The notes: a model not told the origin generated them from the letters alone. A stretch of 38,090 nt of DNA from Nocardiopsis sp. (GCA_021154785.1 JAJKHX010000315.1:1-38090); one strand, 5' to 3'. Shown: positions 9,101 through 16,913, numbered from the stretch's first letter. Translations and numbers: made by a program.

Positions 9101-9537
9101 CCCGTAACTACACCATCGGGTCGGCCGGCGCCTGGAGCCAGCGGATCGAGGTCCAGGGGTTCGCGGACCCGGTCTGGGTGAACGCGGCCGGCGGCAGCGC
9201 CGGCACCGCGTCGGTGCTCGCCGAGCAGGCCGACCGCACGATCACCATCGCGCTGCCCGAGGCGCAGTTCGGCACCCCGGCCTCGGGCTGGGGCTTCAGC
9301 GTGGTGCTCACCGGCCAGGACGGGTTCGGCACCGACCAGGCGCGCAACTTCACCGCGACCCCCGGCGGCTTCACGTTCGGCGTGTGCGCACCCGGCGGCA
9401 CCGCGCCGATCTGCGCGGTCGACCCCAACACGGTGCCCAGGGCGATGGACGTGCTCACCCCGGCCGGGGTCTCCCAGGCCACCGAGCTCGACCCGGCCAA
9501 GGGCCCGGTGGTCATCCAGCCGGTTGTGGTGCCTTAG
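6199..9537 (+). CDS. Secreted GH15 glucoamylase/glucodextranase
   Basis: The 1112-residue exported hydrolase should release glucose from starch-type or dextran-type alpha-glucans. It has a basic, hydrophobic signal peptide (MPRRRRFIPLAASTALLAGL, cut near AASA), a beta-rich N-terminal domain to about 300 of the glucodextranase type, the (alpha/alpha)6 GH15 catalytic domain, an Ig-like domain (about 785-875, starting PVTITAPAAGSTL) and a C-terminal glucodextranase-type domain. Conserved GH15 segments are EVFSRDLYEAFTGLMADGD, WEEQTGYSPST (Glu494/495, general acid) and LVPEQAWED (Glu711, general base). GAGGGAGGG before the ATG at 6199 fixes the start; the upstream ATG at 6136 has no ribosome site and would bury the signal peptide. 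No CBM20 is visible. Its stop codon overlaps the stop of the convergent neighbour. Confidence 0.92.
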   Translation: MPRRRRFIPLAASTALLAGLAVTVPAAVAVPAASAAVTAATAPGAPGTASYFDLARKDCLGTSAGTGSKIWYTVAGGVLSDVYEPTIDNTDVSTLQYIVTDGSTFTDLQTRDMTYTVAADPAGMACTVTSADAKHGYRLVTTYITDPARDTVLMHTQLQGLPGSGVRLAGLHLYARLDAHVNGNGGGGIQNAGANSGVVDASGVPVVFSTNTVTNAANRDYAVPTYMALAGTSGGAASVGYAGSASDGLTQLDSARTLTSYTSAPDGHITATENVTPGPSHDVTLALGFGRSQAQSVSVAKSSLSRPFALAAASYLAGWVGYDARLRPPPAREAKLATHYYLSANVLKASEDKTFPGAIVASLASPWGQSVPAGVTANGEPSYFGSYREVFSRDLYEAFTGLMADGDVATARAATLFLFDHQQLPDGAMPRNSLLNGKAAPDTGGTQLDEAAYPILMAHLAGLGGDASLYTDHIRPAADFLVANGPSDGVERWEEQTGYSPSTIAAEIAGLTAASAIAASHGDAARARLYQATADDFQRTIKTWTVTTTGPDGPRYFIRLSKTGDPNAAISYSLGNGGPTLDQRAVIDGGFQELVRLGELPVTDPDIQASLKVLDKQISVSTPSGTGYYRYGNSAADGSADGYGDCYQPSQSSCTVPGAPWPPTGTGTGHLWPNLSGERAESDLAAGSAGGAQALLQAIVSFSSGVGLVPEQAWEDPDLAASPFGSDPATASIGFTDGKAAGSASPLTWAQAQEVRLIDSLGTGHNVDTPALTTARYVTNGPPGKLPVTITAPAAGSTLASATTTVTGTTAPGAAVTVQSDDTTTNAPAAVASTTAASDGTFSVTVPVSFGSNAITVAASAAGGRSTGYGQVTVTNEGGGSTVLDVTDPAGDDNGPGTYQYPTDASFHAGAFDLTRFQVLSDGTFTYLRTTLANLDPTFGATDGAQLLDLYVHVPGASATSTQAAFASRNYTIGSAGAWSQRIEVQGFADPVWVNAAGGSAGTASVLAEQADRTITIALPEAQFGTPASGWGFSVVLTGQDGFGTDQARNFTATPGGFTFGVCAPGGTAPICAVDPNTVPRAMDVLTPAGVSQATELDPAKGPVVIQPVVVP

Positions 9538-10730
9538 CCCGCGCCGTCGGCGCTGACGGACCAGGTGAGATAGGGAGGGTGGACGCGGGCGCAGATGGGG
9601 TTGCCCTTGGCGTCGGTCAGCCGGATCCGGGCGAGGAGCGTGTGACCGGGCCGCAGGGCCTCCTCGATGAGCTCCGGATCGATGTCGACGAGCCGGAGCT
9701 TGGCCCCGCGGAACAGCTCCAGCGTCTCGTCGTCCACGAGGTCACCCCAGAACAGCCCGAGGTGGCGATCGTCGCGGACGCCGCGGACGAAGGGCCCGGC
9801 GAAGTCGAAGCCGTCGTCGTCGCGCCGGACAGTGACCGGCATCTCCCAGCGTGCCGCGGACGCGTCGCCCGGTACCGGCTCGATGCCCTGATGGGGCTTG
9901 CCCGGCACGGTCACCGCGCGCCGGTCCGCGCTGCGGCCGCTCAGGGCGACGTGGACGTTCTGATGACCGCGACCGCCCGGCTCCGGCCGGCAGGTGCGGC
10001 CGGGTAGCTCGGAGCCCTCGATCACCACGGTCATCGTCCCGGCCTTCGCGCCCAGCCGCCGGGCCGGGCGGCGAGGCGGAGGCGGCGCCGAATTCTCGGC
10101 GTAGGCGCGCCGCATCAGGTCGCGGACCTCGCCGTCGACGTCGTCCGGACACGTCAGCGCGATCCGCACCGTGACCCCGCCGCCGCCCACGTTCCCCGCG
10201 GCCAGCAGCCGGCCGCCTGGCCTGGCATCGTCCAGTCGCAGGCCCAGGTCCACCCGGTCCCTGGTCGCGGCCCGGATCGCGGCGAACGCACGGCGTGGCG
10301 TGAACAGGGTCACGATGGTCCGGCGGGCCTGCACGGTCACCGGCCCGAGTCCGGGCAGTACCGCCAGGACCGCGTCCAGGATCGGGCGCAGCTGGGGCCG
10401 GTCTGCGTACTGCCCCTCGATCAGCTCGTCCGCGTCGTCGGGCCCGTCCGCGGCCAGCAGGTCACGCCACGGCTCGCCCGGGGCCGCGGTTTCGCGGGTG
10501 GTATCCGGGGCGGAGGCCCGGCGTCGTTCGGCCTCATCTTTAAGCTTCGCCCAGCTGGCGAAGCCGTATTCGCGGGCCACCGCCAGCTGGGCGGCCGACA
10601 GCGTCGTTTTCGCCGAGACCGGCTGGATCCGGCGCCGGGCGCCCGGGTCGCCGCCCGCGGCGGCGCGTTGCAGCTCGCGTGCCTGACGGCGGAGCTGGGC
10701 CAGGTCAGGGCGGTCGGGAAGCTGAGGCAT
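9534..10730 (-). CDS. DUF5655/DUF5990-like multidomain protein with ankyrin-type N-terminal segment
   Basis: The 398-residue cytosolic protein appears to be three pieces. The N-terminus (1-70) has PDLAQLRRQARELQRAA and LSAAQLAVAREYGFASWAKL, the helical segment often seen ahead of ankyrin repeats in actinomycete proteins. Residues about 105-225 (VTVQARRTIVTLFTPRRAFA, then VDLGLRL) resemble DUF5655. The remainder (MTVVIEGSELPGRTC, NVHVALSGR, then a WGDLVDDETLELFRGAKLRL stretch) resembles DUF5990. GAGGAG stands seven bases before the ATG at 10730. The open frame continues far upstream to 12218, but that part is antisense to acoX and acoA and is not coding. No function is known for these domains. 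The gene diverges from acoX and its stop overlaps the glucoamylase stop. Domain names are from memory of the families. Confidence 0.75.
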   Translation of the reverse strand: MPQLPDRPDLAQLRRQARELQRAAAGGDPGARRRIQPVSAKTTLSAAQLAVAREYGFASWAKLKDEAERRRASAPDTTRETAAPGEPWRDLLAADGPDDADELIEGQYADRPQLRPILDAVLAVLPGLGPVTVQARRTIVTLFTPRRAFAAIRAATRDRVDLGLRLDDARPGGRLLAAGNVGGGGVTVRIALTCPDDVDGEVRDLMRRAYAENSAPPPPRRPARRLGAKAGTMTVVIEGSELPGRTCRPEPGGRGHQNVHVALSGRSADRRAVTVPGKPHQGIEPVPGDASAARWEMPVTVRRDDDGFDFAGPFVRGVRDDRHLGLFWGDLVDDETLELFRGAKLRLVDIDPELIEEALRPGHTLLARIRLTDAKGNPICARVHPPYLTWSVSADGAG

Positions 10731-10931
10731 GACACGTCTCCTCGCAAGCCGGGGCCCGCGTTCCGGACTCGCTCGAGACGGTCGTGCTGTCCGGCCAGGA
10801 ACGTGCACAGACCGAGGAGGCGGACTCAGTCCTTCCCGCGGACCCGGAGGCGCCCTCCCGCGCCGGTTCCAGCGTACAGGTATTCCCTTTTGGCCGGCAG
10901 TCGCGCAGAGTGGGGCCAGGAGGTGGGTGCC

Positions 10932-11981
10932 GTGGGCGACGCGATCGTCGGCGTGGTCGCCAACCCGCTCTCCGGTCGCGACATCCGCCGCCTGGTCACG
11001 CAGGCCTCGGTGTTCCCGACGGCCGAGAAGGCCAACATGATCCAGCGCATGCTCACCGCGTTCGGCGCCGTCGGCGTGCACCGGGCGCTGCTCAGCACCG
11101 ACCTCGGCGGCATCTCCGCGGCGGTGTACCGGGCCTGCAGCCGGCACCGCGACTCCGACGCCCGCTGGCCGGAGGTGGAGTTCCTCGACGGCCGCCCGAT
11201 CAGGCAGACCGCGCAGGACACCGTGGACGCCGTCCGGCGCATGGTCATCGCGGGCGCGCGGGTGATCGTCTGCCTCGGCGGCGACGGCACCGCCCGGGTC
11301 GCCGCGTCGGCGGCCGGCCAGGTGCCGCTGCTGGCCCTGTCCACGGGGACCAACAACGTGTTCCCGGCGGTCCGCGAGGCCACCGTCGCCGGGCTGGCCG
11401 CGGGCCTGGTCGCGACCGGCGCGGTACCCGCCGAGGGGGCCACCCGGCAGGCCAAGCTGCTCGAGGTCAGGGCCGGGGACCGGACCGAGACCGCGCTGGT
11501 GGATGTCGCGGTGTCCAGCGAGCGCCACGTCGGGGCCCGCGCGGTCTGGGATCCCGCCACCGTGAGCCAGCTGTTCTGCGCCTTCGCCGAACCCGACGCC
11601 ATCGGCCTGTCCAGCGTCCTGGGCCAGCTCGCGCCCGTAAGCAGGCAGGATCCGTGCGGGGTCACCGCCCGCCTGGCCGCCGCCGCGCCCCGGCAGGTCC
11701 TCGCCCCGGTCGCGCCGGGCCTCGTCGTGCCGGTCGGGGTGGGCGAGATCGAGCCGATGCACCCCGGTTCGGTGCACGCCATCGACGCGCGGGCCGGCGT
11801 CATCGCCGTCGACGGCGAGCGCGAGCTCACCTTCGGGCCCGCGGACCAGCCGGCCGTCCGGCTGCGGGCGGACGGTCCCCGGTGCCTGGACGTCCCCGCG
11901 GTCCTGGCGGCCAGCGCCCGGCTCGGCCTGCTCACCACCATCCACCAGCCTCCGGGAGGAGCACATGACCGACACGGTTGA
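10932..11981 (+). CDS. acoX: AcoX-like protein, NAD-kinase-fold family
   Basis: The 349-residue protein has the ATP-NAD kinase-like core: an N-terminal VGVVANPLSGRDIRRLV and the nucleotide loop VIVCLGGDGTARVAAS followed by LALSTGTNNVFP, the GGDG and TGTNN signatures of that fold. Its position directly ahead of the dehydrogenase E1 genes is that of AcoX, the protein of unknown biochemical role that heads many acetoin-catabolism operons. The start is the GTG at 10932, eight bases after AGGAGG; the open frame extends upstream to 10668 without a ribosome site. The last 17 bases overlap acoA, so the two are translationally coupled. Probably a small-molecule kinase; the substrate is unknown. Confidence 0.85.
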   Translation: MGDAIVGVVANPLSGRDIRRLVTQASVFPTAEKANMIQRMLTAFGAVGVHRALLSTDLGGISAAVYRACSRHRDSDARWPEVEFLDGRPIRQTAQDTVDAVRRMVIAGARVIVCLGGDGTARVAASAAGQVPLLALSTGTNNVFPAVREATVAGLAAGLVATGAVPAEGATRQAKLLEVRAGDRTETALVDVAVSSERHVGARAVWDPATVSQLFCAFAEPDAIGLSSVLGQLAPVSRQDPCGVTARLAAAAPRQVLAPVAPGLVVPVGVGEIEPMHPGSVHAIDARAGVIAVDGERELTFGPADQPAVRLRADGPRCLDVPAVLAASARLGLLTTIHQPPGGAHDRHG

Positions 11982-12951
11982 GCGGAAAGCCCTGACGAAG
12001 GAGCACCTGCTCGGCGTATACCGGGTGATGAGGACGATCCGCGAGTTCGAGGAACGCGTGCACGCGGAGTTCGCGACCGGTGACATCCCCGGATTCGTCC
12101 ACCTGTACGCGGGCGAGGAGGCCTCGGCCGTCGGCGTCTGCAGCAACCTCGACGAACGCGACACCATCGCCAGCACCCACCGCGGCCACGGCCACTGCAT
12201 CGCCAAGGGCGTCGACACCGGCGAGATGATGGCCGAGATCTACGGCCGCCGGACCGGCAGCTGCCACGGCAAGGGCGGCTCCATGCACATCGCCGACCTG
12301 TCCAAGGGCATGCTCGGCGCTAACGGCATCGTCGGCGGCGGCCCGCCGCTGATCTGCGGAACGGCGCTGGCCGCCAAGATCAAGGGCACCGGCGGGGTCA
12401 GCGTGGCGTTCTTCGGCGACGGCGCCAGCAACCAGGGCACCACGCTGGAATCCATGAACCTGGCCTCGGTGTGGAACCTGCCGGCCATCTTCGTGGCCGA
12501 GAACAACGGGTACGCCGAGTCCACCGCCAGCACCTGGTCGGTGTCCAGCGACAACATCGCCGACCGCGCGGCCGGGTTCGGCATGCCCGGCGTCATCGTG
12601 GACGGCTTCGACTTCTTCGCGGTGCACGAGGCGGCCAGCGAGGCCATTGCGCGGGCCCGCGGCGGCGGCGGCCCGACGCTGCTGGAGATGAAGTTCACCC
12701 GGTACTTCGGGCACTTCGAGGGCGACCAGCAGACCTACCGGGCGGGTGAGGTGGAGCACGCGCGGGCCGAACTCGACTGCCTGAAGCGGTTCGCGGCCCG
12801 GGTGACCGAGACCGGGGAGCTGGCCCAGGCCGACCTCGACGCGGTGGACGCCGAGATCGCCGTGCTGATCGAGGGGGACGTGGCGGCGGCCAAGGCCGCC
12901 CCGCTGCCCACCGAGGCCGACCTGCTCACCGACGTCTACGTCCGCTACTGA
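11965..12951 (+). CDS. acoA: Acetoin dehydrogenase-type E1 component, alpha subunit
   Basis: The 328-residue subunit forms, with AcoB, the thiamine diphosphate-dependent E1 enzyme that cleaves or decarboxylates its substrate and passes an acetyl group to the lipoyl E2. Visible signatures are VMRTIREFEERVH, the active-site region STHRGHGHCIAKG, SCHGKGGSMHIAD, and the ThDP/Mg motif starting GDGASNQGTTLESMN and closing with AENNGYAES about 25 residues later. The GHGH and YAES wording fits the acetoin-type or related acetyl-transferring E1 rather than the branched-chain type. GGGAGGAG precedes the ATG and the gene overlaps acoX by 17 bases. It is second in a five-gene operon. Pyruvate or another 2-oxo acid as substrate cannot be excluded from sequence alone. 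Confidence 0.9.
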   Translation: MTDTVERKALTKEHLLGVYRVMRTIREFEERVHAEFATGDIPGFVHLYAGEEASAVGVCSNLDERDTIASTHRGHGHCIAKGVDTGEMMAEIYGRRTGSCHGKGGSMHIADLSKGMLGANGIVGGGPPLICGTALAAKIKGTGGVSVAFFGDGASNQGTTLESMNLASVWNLPAIFVAENNGYAESTASTWSVSSDNIADRAAGFGMPGVIVDGFDFFAVHEAASEAIARARGGGGPTLLEMKFTRYFGHFEGDQQTYRAGEVEHARAELDCLKRFAARVTETGELAQADLDAVDAEIAVLIEGDVAAAKAAPLPTEADLLTDVYVRY

Positions 12952-12970
12952 GCCCTGGAGGAGGCTGGCC

Positions 12971-13984
12971 ATGGCCAGGAACATCACGTACCGCGAGGCG
13001 ATCCACGAGGCGCTGGCCCAGGAGATGGAGCGCGACGAGACCGTCATCGTCATGGGCGAGGACAACGCCGGCGGGGCCGGGGCGCCCGGCGACGACGACG
13101 CCTGGGGCGGCGTGCTCGGCGTGACGAAGGGGCTCTACCACAAGTTCCCCGGCCGGGTGCTCGACACCCCGATCTCGGAGTCGGCGTTCATCGGTGCCGC
13201 GATCGGGGCGGCCACGGCCGGGATGCGCCCGGTGGCCGAGCTGATGTTCGTCGACTTCATGGGCGTCTGCTTCGACCAGATCTACAACCAGGCCGCGAAG
13301 TTCCGGTACATGTTCGGCGGCAAGGCGGTCACCCCCGTCGTGATCCGCACCATGTACGGGGCCGGGCTGCGGGCCGCGGCCCAGCACTCGCAGTCCCTGT
13401 ACCCCCTGTTCACCCATATCCCGGGGCTCAAGGTGGTCACCCCGGCCACCCCGTACGACGCCAAGGGCCTGCTGATCGCGGCCATCAGGGACAACGACCC
13501 GGTGATGTTCTTCGAGCACAAGGCGCTCTACGACATCTCCGGGCCGGTGCCGGAGGAGAGCTACGCGCTGCCGTTCGGCGAGGCCAGCGTGGTCCGCGAG
13601 GGCAGTGACGTCACGATCGTGACCCTGGGCCGGATGGTGCACACCTCGCTCGAGGCGGCCGGGCAGCTGGCCGCCGCGGGGGTCGAGTGCGAGGTCGTCG
13701 ACCTGCGGACCACCAGCCCGCTGGACGAGGACACCGTGCTGGAGAGCGTCGAGGGGACCGGCCGTCTCGTCGTGGTCGACGAGGCCCATCCCCGCTGCTC
13801 GATCGCCACCGACATCTCGGCGCTGGTGGCCAGGAAGGCGTTCGGCTCGCTGCGGGCCCCGATCGAGATGGTGAACGCGCCGCACACGCCGGTGCCGTTC
13901 TCTTCCGCGCTCGAGGACATGTACATCCCGGACGCGCAGCGCATCGCGAATGCCGCCAAGACGGTGACCGGATGGTCCCGGTGA
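12971..13984 (+). CDS. acoB: Acetoin dehydrogenase-type E1 component, beta subunit
   Basis: The 337-residue partner of AcoA contains the transketolase pyrimidine-binding domain (ITYREAIHEALAQEMERDET, VIVMGEDN, ISESAFIGAAIGAATAGMRP, then AELMFVDFMGVCFDQIYNQA) and the C-terminal transketolase domain (VTIVTLGRMVHTSLEAA, CEVVDLRTTSPLDEDTVLES, RLVVVDEAHP). All expected blocks are present and the length is normal. The start ATG lies 19 bases after the acoA stop with GGAGGAGG-type spacing. The stop TGA overlaps the GTG start of acoC (GTGA), so the subunits should be made together. Confidence 0.92.
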   Translation: MARNITYREAIHEALAQEMERDETVIVMGEDNAGGAGAPGDDDAWGGVLGVTKGLYHKFPGRVLDTPISESAFIGAAIGAATAGMRPVAELMFVDFMGVCFDQIYNQAAKFRYMFGGKAVTPVVIRTMYGAGLRAAAQHSQSLYPLFTHIPGLKVVTPATPYDAKGLLIAAIRDNDPVMFFEHKALYDISGPVPEESYALPFGEASVVREGSDVTIVTLGRMVHTSLEAAGQLAAAGVECEVVDLRTTSPLDEDTVLESVEGTGRLVVVDEAHPRCSIATDISALVARKAFGSLRAPIEMVNAPHTPVPFSSALEDMYIPDAQRIANAAKTVTGWSR

Positions 13985-15171
13985 GCGATGACCGGATCGT
14001 CCCGGTGACGATGCCGAAGTGGGGCCTGTCGATGCAGCTCGGCAAGATCACCGCCTGGGTCGTCGGGGAAGGTGACGATGTCAAGGCCGGTGACGACCTC
14101 GCGGATATCGAGACGGAGAAGATCAGCGGGACCCTGGAGGCCGCCGACGGGGGCACCGTGCGCCGCATCGTCGCCCGGGTCGGCGAGGACGTGCCGGTCA
14201 GCGGCACGATCGCGCTCCTCGCCCCGGCCGACGTGACCGACGCCGACCTCGACGCCGCCGTGCAGGAGGCGCGCGCGGTGATCGACGCGGGCGTGCCCGA
14301 CGACGCGGCGGGCGGCCCCGATCTCCAGACGGCCGACGTCGGCGGGCGCCGGATCAGCTTCGCCGGCGCCGGGGAGGACGGGGACGTCGTCCTGCTCGTC
14401 CACGGGTACGGCGGCGACCGGAACTCCTGGCTGTTCCTGCAGGAACCGCTGGCCGCCCGGTACCGGGTGTACGCGCTGGACCTGCCCGGGCACGGCGCCT
14501 CGGCCAAGGACGTCGGCGAGGGCACGCTCGACGTGCTGGCCGGCGCGGTGACCGGCGTGCTGGACGCCCTCGGGGCTGAGCGCGCCCATCTGGTCGGGCA
14601 CTCGCTGGGCGGCGCGGCCGTCCTGGCGGCCGCCGCCCGGGACCCGGGGCGGATCGCGTCGCTCACGCTGATCGCCCCGGCTGGCTTCGGCGCCGAGATC
14701 AACGTCGGCTACCTGCGCGGTTTCGCCGATGCGCAATCGCGACGCGAGCTCAAGCCGGTGGTGACGCAGCTGTTCGCCGACGAGAGCCTGGTGACCCGCC
14801 AGCTTGTCGATGACCTGCTCGCCTACAAGCGGCTGGACGGGGTGGACGAAGCGCTGCATGCCCTGCTCGGGGTGCTGCTCGACGGCGACTCGCAGGGGGT
14901 GAACTCGGCCGCGCTGCTCGCGGCGGCCGGCGGTGCTGGGGCCGGCGGCACTGGGGCCGGCGACACTGGGGCCGGCGGCGCTGGTCCCGGCGGCGCGGTG
15001 CCGGTTACGGTGGTCTGGGGCCGCGACGACCGGATCATCCCCGCCGCGCAGGCCGAGGCGGTGACCGGCGCGGACCACCGCCTGATCGACGATGCCGGGC
15101 ACATGCCGCACATGGAACACCCGGCCCAGGTCCAGGCCGCGATCGAGCAGAACATCGCCCGGGCGACCTAG
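13981..15171 (+). CDS. acoC: AcoC-type E2: lipoyl domain fused to alpha/beta hydrolase-fold acyltransferase
   Basis: The 396-residue E2 component starts with a lipoyl domain (VTMPKWGLSMQLGKITAWVV; lipoylated Lys47 in DIETEKISGT) and continues as an alpha/beta hydrolase (VVLLVHGYGGDRNSW, nucleophile elbow GHSLGG, acid VVWGRDDRI, histidine in DDAGHMPHMEHP). This two-part layout is that of AcoC of acetoin dehydrogenase and differs from pyruvate dehydrogenase E2, which has a catalytic CAT domain and a peripheral-subunit-binding segment; neither is present. The GTG at 13981 overlaps the acoB stop; an ATG nine bases earlier is possible. A Gly/Ala/Thr low-complexity insert near residue 320 comes from a 15-bp tandem repeat. 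No E3 gene is in the window. Confidence 0.88.
   Translation: MSDDRIVPVTMPKWGLSMQLGKITAWVVGEGDDVKAGDDLADIETEKISGTLEAADGGTVRRIVARVGEDVPVSGTIALLAPADVTDADLDAAVQEARAVIDAGVPDDAAGGPDLQTADVGGRRISFAGAGEDGDVVLLVHGYGGDRNSWLFLQEPLAARYRVYALDLPGHGASAKDVGEGTLDVLAGAVTGVLDALGAERAHLVGHSLGGAAVLAAAARDPGRIASLTLIAPAGFGAEINVGYLRGFADAQSRRELKPVVTQLFADESLVTRQLVDDLLAYKRLDGVDEALHALLGVLLDGDSQGVNSAALLAAAGGAGAGGTGAGDTGAGGAGPGGAVPVTVVWGRDDRIIPAAQAEAVTGADHRLIDDAGHMPHMEHPAQVQAAIEQNIARAT
14926..14985 (+). repeat. Four tandem 15-bp repeats inside acoC
   Basis: Four consecutive 15-base units of the form GCCGGCGGCACTGGG, with one or two changes each, encode a five-residue Ala-Gly-Gly-Thr/Ala-Gly pattern in the hydrolase domain. 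The insert lies in a loop between the cap region and the catalytic aspartate strand, and the units keep the frame. Confidence 0.85.
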
Positions 15172-15239
15172 CCGCGGCCGCCCCGCCCGTCCGTGATCAA
15201 CTTGTTGCAGCTGACACCGGAAGGGCGGGAGGCGCCGTG

Positions 15240-16238
15240 GTGAACGTGGTGATTACCGGGGGAGCCGGGTTCCTGGGCTCGCGGCTGGCCAGGGAGCTGC
15301 TGGCCGCGGGCTCGCTCGACGCGGCGGGCGGCGGCGCGTCCCCGCTGTCCCGGGTGACGCTGATCGACCAGGCTCCGGTCCCGCCGGACCTGGCGGCCGA
15401 CGACCGGGTCACGGCCGTTCACGGCGAACTCGGCGAGCTGCTCGACCCGGAGGGCGCCGGGCCGGATACGCTCGCGGGCGCCGACGTGATCTTCCACCTG
15501 GCCGCGGCGGTCAGCGGCGAGTGCGAGGCGGACTTCGACCTCGGCCTCCGGGCGAACCTGCGCGCCACCGAGGCGCTGCTGGCGTCCGGCCGGGCGCTGG
15601 GGACCAGCCCGGTCGTGGTGTTCTCCAGCTCGCTGGCGGTCTTCGGCGGCTCCGAGGACCTGCCGCTCCCCGACGTCGTCGACGACCGGACCCGGCCCAA
15701 CCCGCAGACCAGCTACGGCGCGCAGAAGCACATCGGCGAGCAGCTGCTGGCCGATTACACCAGGAAGGGATTCCTGCGCGGCCGCGCCCTGCGCCTGGTC
15801 AGCGTCAGCGTGCGCCCGGGGCGGCCGAACGCCGCGGCGTCCGGCTTCATGTCCGGCGTCATCAGGGAGCCGCTGGCCGGACAGCGCGCGATCTGCCCGG
15901 TAACCCCGGACACCGAGGTCGCGCTGGCCTCGCCGGCCAAGGCCATCGCCGGGCTCCTGTGCGCGGCCACGGCCAGCGATCAGGCCTGGGGCGGGCGCAG
16001 CGCGGTCAACCTGCCCGCGCTCACCATCAGCCTGGCGGACATGGCGGCTGCCCTGGCCCGGGTCGCCGGGCCTGAGGTGAGCGCGCTGATCGACTGGGTC
16101 CCCGATCCGGAGGTCGCCCGGATGGTCTCCGGCTGGCCCGCCCGCGTCCGCGCTGACCGGGCCGGCCGCCTAGGCCTGACTCCGGACCCGGACTTCGACG
16201 CGATCATCAGGATGCATCTCGCCGAGTCCGGGTCCTGA
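15240..16238 (+). CDS. denD: D-erythronate dehydrogenase-like NAD-dependent epimerase/dehydratase
   Basis: This extended short-chain dehydrogenase of about 332 residues has the NAD motif VVITGGAGFLGSRLA, a FHLAAAVSGECEADFD segment, the serine strand VVVFSSSLAVFGG and the catalytic Tyr-Lys pair in SYGAQKHIGE. The segment RALRLVSVSVRPGRPNAAASGF matches DenD, which oxidises carbon 2 of D-erythronate-type sugar acids. Two GTG starts are adjacent; 15240 is seven bases after GGGAGG and 15237 only four, so 15240 is chosen. It follows acoC by 68 bases on the same strand and is probably the last gene of that operon. DenD is not a usual partner of acetoin dehydrogenase, so the substrate call is tentative. 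Confidence 0.78.
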   Translation: MNVVITGGAGFLGSRLARELLAAGSLDAAGGGASPLSRVTLIDQAPVPPDLAADDRVTAVHGELGELLDPEGAGPDTLAGADVIFHLAAAVSGECEADFDLGLRANLRATEALLASGRALGTSPVVVFSSSLAVFGGSEDLPLPDVVDDRTRPNPQTSYGAQKHIGEQLLADYTRKGFLRGRALRLVSVSVRPGRPNAAASGFMSGVIREPLAGQRAICPVTPDTEVALASPAKAIAGLLCAATASDQAWGGRSAVNLPALTISLADMAAALARVAGPEVSALIDWVPDPEVARMVSGWPARVRADRAGRLGLTPDPDFDAIIRMHLAESGS

Positions 16239-16250
16239 CATCGGCGGGGT

Positions 16251-16532
16251 TCAGACCGTGATGACGGCGTCCGCGCCCTGGCCGGCCGGGGCGGTCTCGT
16301 CATCGAACCACACCCCGCCCTCGGCGAGGTAGCGGAACTGGAGGGTAGTTCCCGCCTTGACCGTCACGGCGGCGCTCCGGGTCTGGTTCGCGCGCTTACG
16401 CAGCGGGTGCGTGTGCGGGTTCCAGTCGTTGAAGTTGCCCACCACCGAGACCGCCCCGCCGGGCTGGCCCTCGGGCAGGGCGAACGTGACGCGGACGGTG
16501 CCGTCGCGGCCGGGCTTGGATGTCTTGATCAC
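16251..16532 (-). CDS. Free-standing CBM48/isoamylase-N glycogen-binding domain protein
   Basis: The 93-residue protein is one early-set Ig-like domain: VRVTFALPEGQPGGAVSVVG, then the signature GNFNDWNPHTHPL and QFRYLAEGGVWFDDETA. NFNDW and the FRY segment match the glycogen-binding module of AMP-kinase beta subunits and of isoamylase/branching-enzyme N-termini. No catalytic domain is attached. It should be cytosolic and bind alpha-glucan or act as an adaptor. The start is GTG with GGAG six bases upstream. It is a single gene, convergent with denD, with its own promoter and a dyad upstream. Confidence 0.82.
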   Translation of the reverse strand: MIKTSKPGRDGTVRVTFALPEGQPGGAVSVVGNFNDWNPHTHPLRKRANQTRSAAVTVKAGTTLQFRYLAEGGVWFDDETAPAGQGADAVITV

Positions 16533-16573
16533 CTAACGCTCCACTCCTGTACTTCAGCCATCTACTCGAGGAG

Positions 16574-16621
16574 ATTATCTCGAATTTATGTGCGTAGTCA
16601 CTTACGTCGCGGCTTAGTGAC
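16574..16621 (-). promoter_or_regulatory. Candidate promoter with overlapping dyad for the CBM48 gene
   Basis: On the minus strand GTGACT (complement of 16596-16601), 16 bases, GATAAT (complement of 16574-16579) is a fair sigma-70-like promoter about 45 bases upstream of the GTG. The dyad GTCACT (16597-16602) and AGTGAC (16616-16621), 13 bases apart, covers the -35 box and could be a regulator site. Confidence 0.42.
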
Positions 16622-16861
16622 ATGGCGTGTCGTGTCCCCGGCCATTCTGGCAGCCCTCCCGCCGCCCGTGGCGGACATCTGGTGAAGTGCCACGGGAATC
16701 ACGAGAACCGAACCTGCCGGCCAGCCTCAGCTTTTACCCGCTGGACCAGGCATGTTAATCATAATGACGTGAGATGTTACAGCGGCTCCTGCGCGCTTTG
16801 ATGTCAGGCGCGTCTTGTGAAACCTATGTGAATTTCGGGGCGCAGCCGTGTGACGGCGACA
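16622..16861. other. Part of a 460-bp gap with no recognised gene
   Basis: The gap between the CBM48 start and the panB stop (16533-16992) carries the promoter/dyad at its left and the panB terminator at its right. Between them there is an AT-richer stretch around 16750-16785 but no frame with coding character and no RNA I recognise. Confidence 0.5.
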
Positions 16862-16913
16862 GGAAAACGGCCCTCGCGGAGGGCGGGCCGAGCCCGGATT
16901 CCCCGCGAGGGCC
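16862..16913 (-). terminator. Rho-independent terminator of panB
   Basis: Reading the minus strand after the panB stop, GGCCCTCGCGG (complement of 16903-16913) and CCGCGAGGGCC (complement of 16869-16879) form a perfect 11-bp stem with a 23-base loop, followed at once by GTTTTCC. Stem plus T-tract 80-130 bases after the stop codon is a good intrinsic terminator. Confidence 0.78.

Noticed and set aside
10731-12218. N-terminal half of the long minus-strand frame 9534-12218
   Set aside because: It is antisense to acoX and acoA. The real gene starts at the ATG at 10730 with a good ribosome site; upstream residues are low-complexity and match no family.
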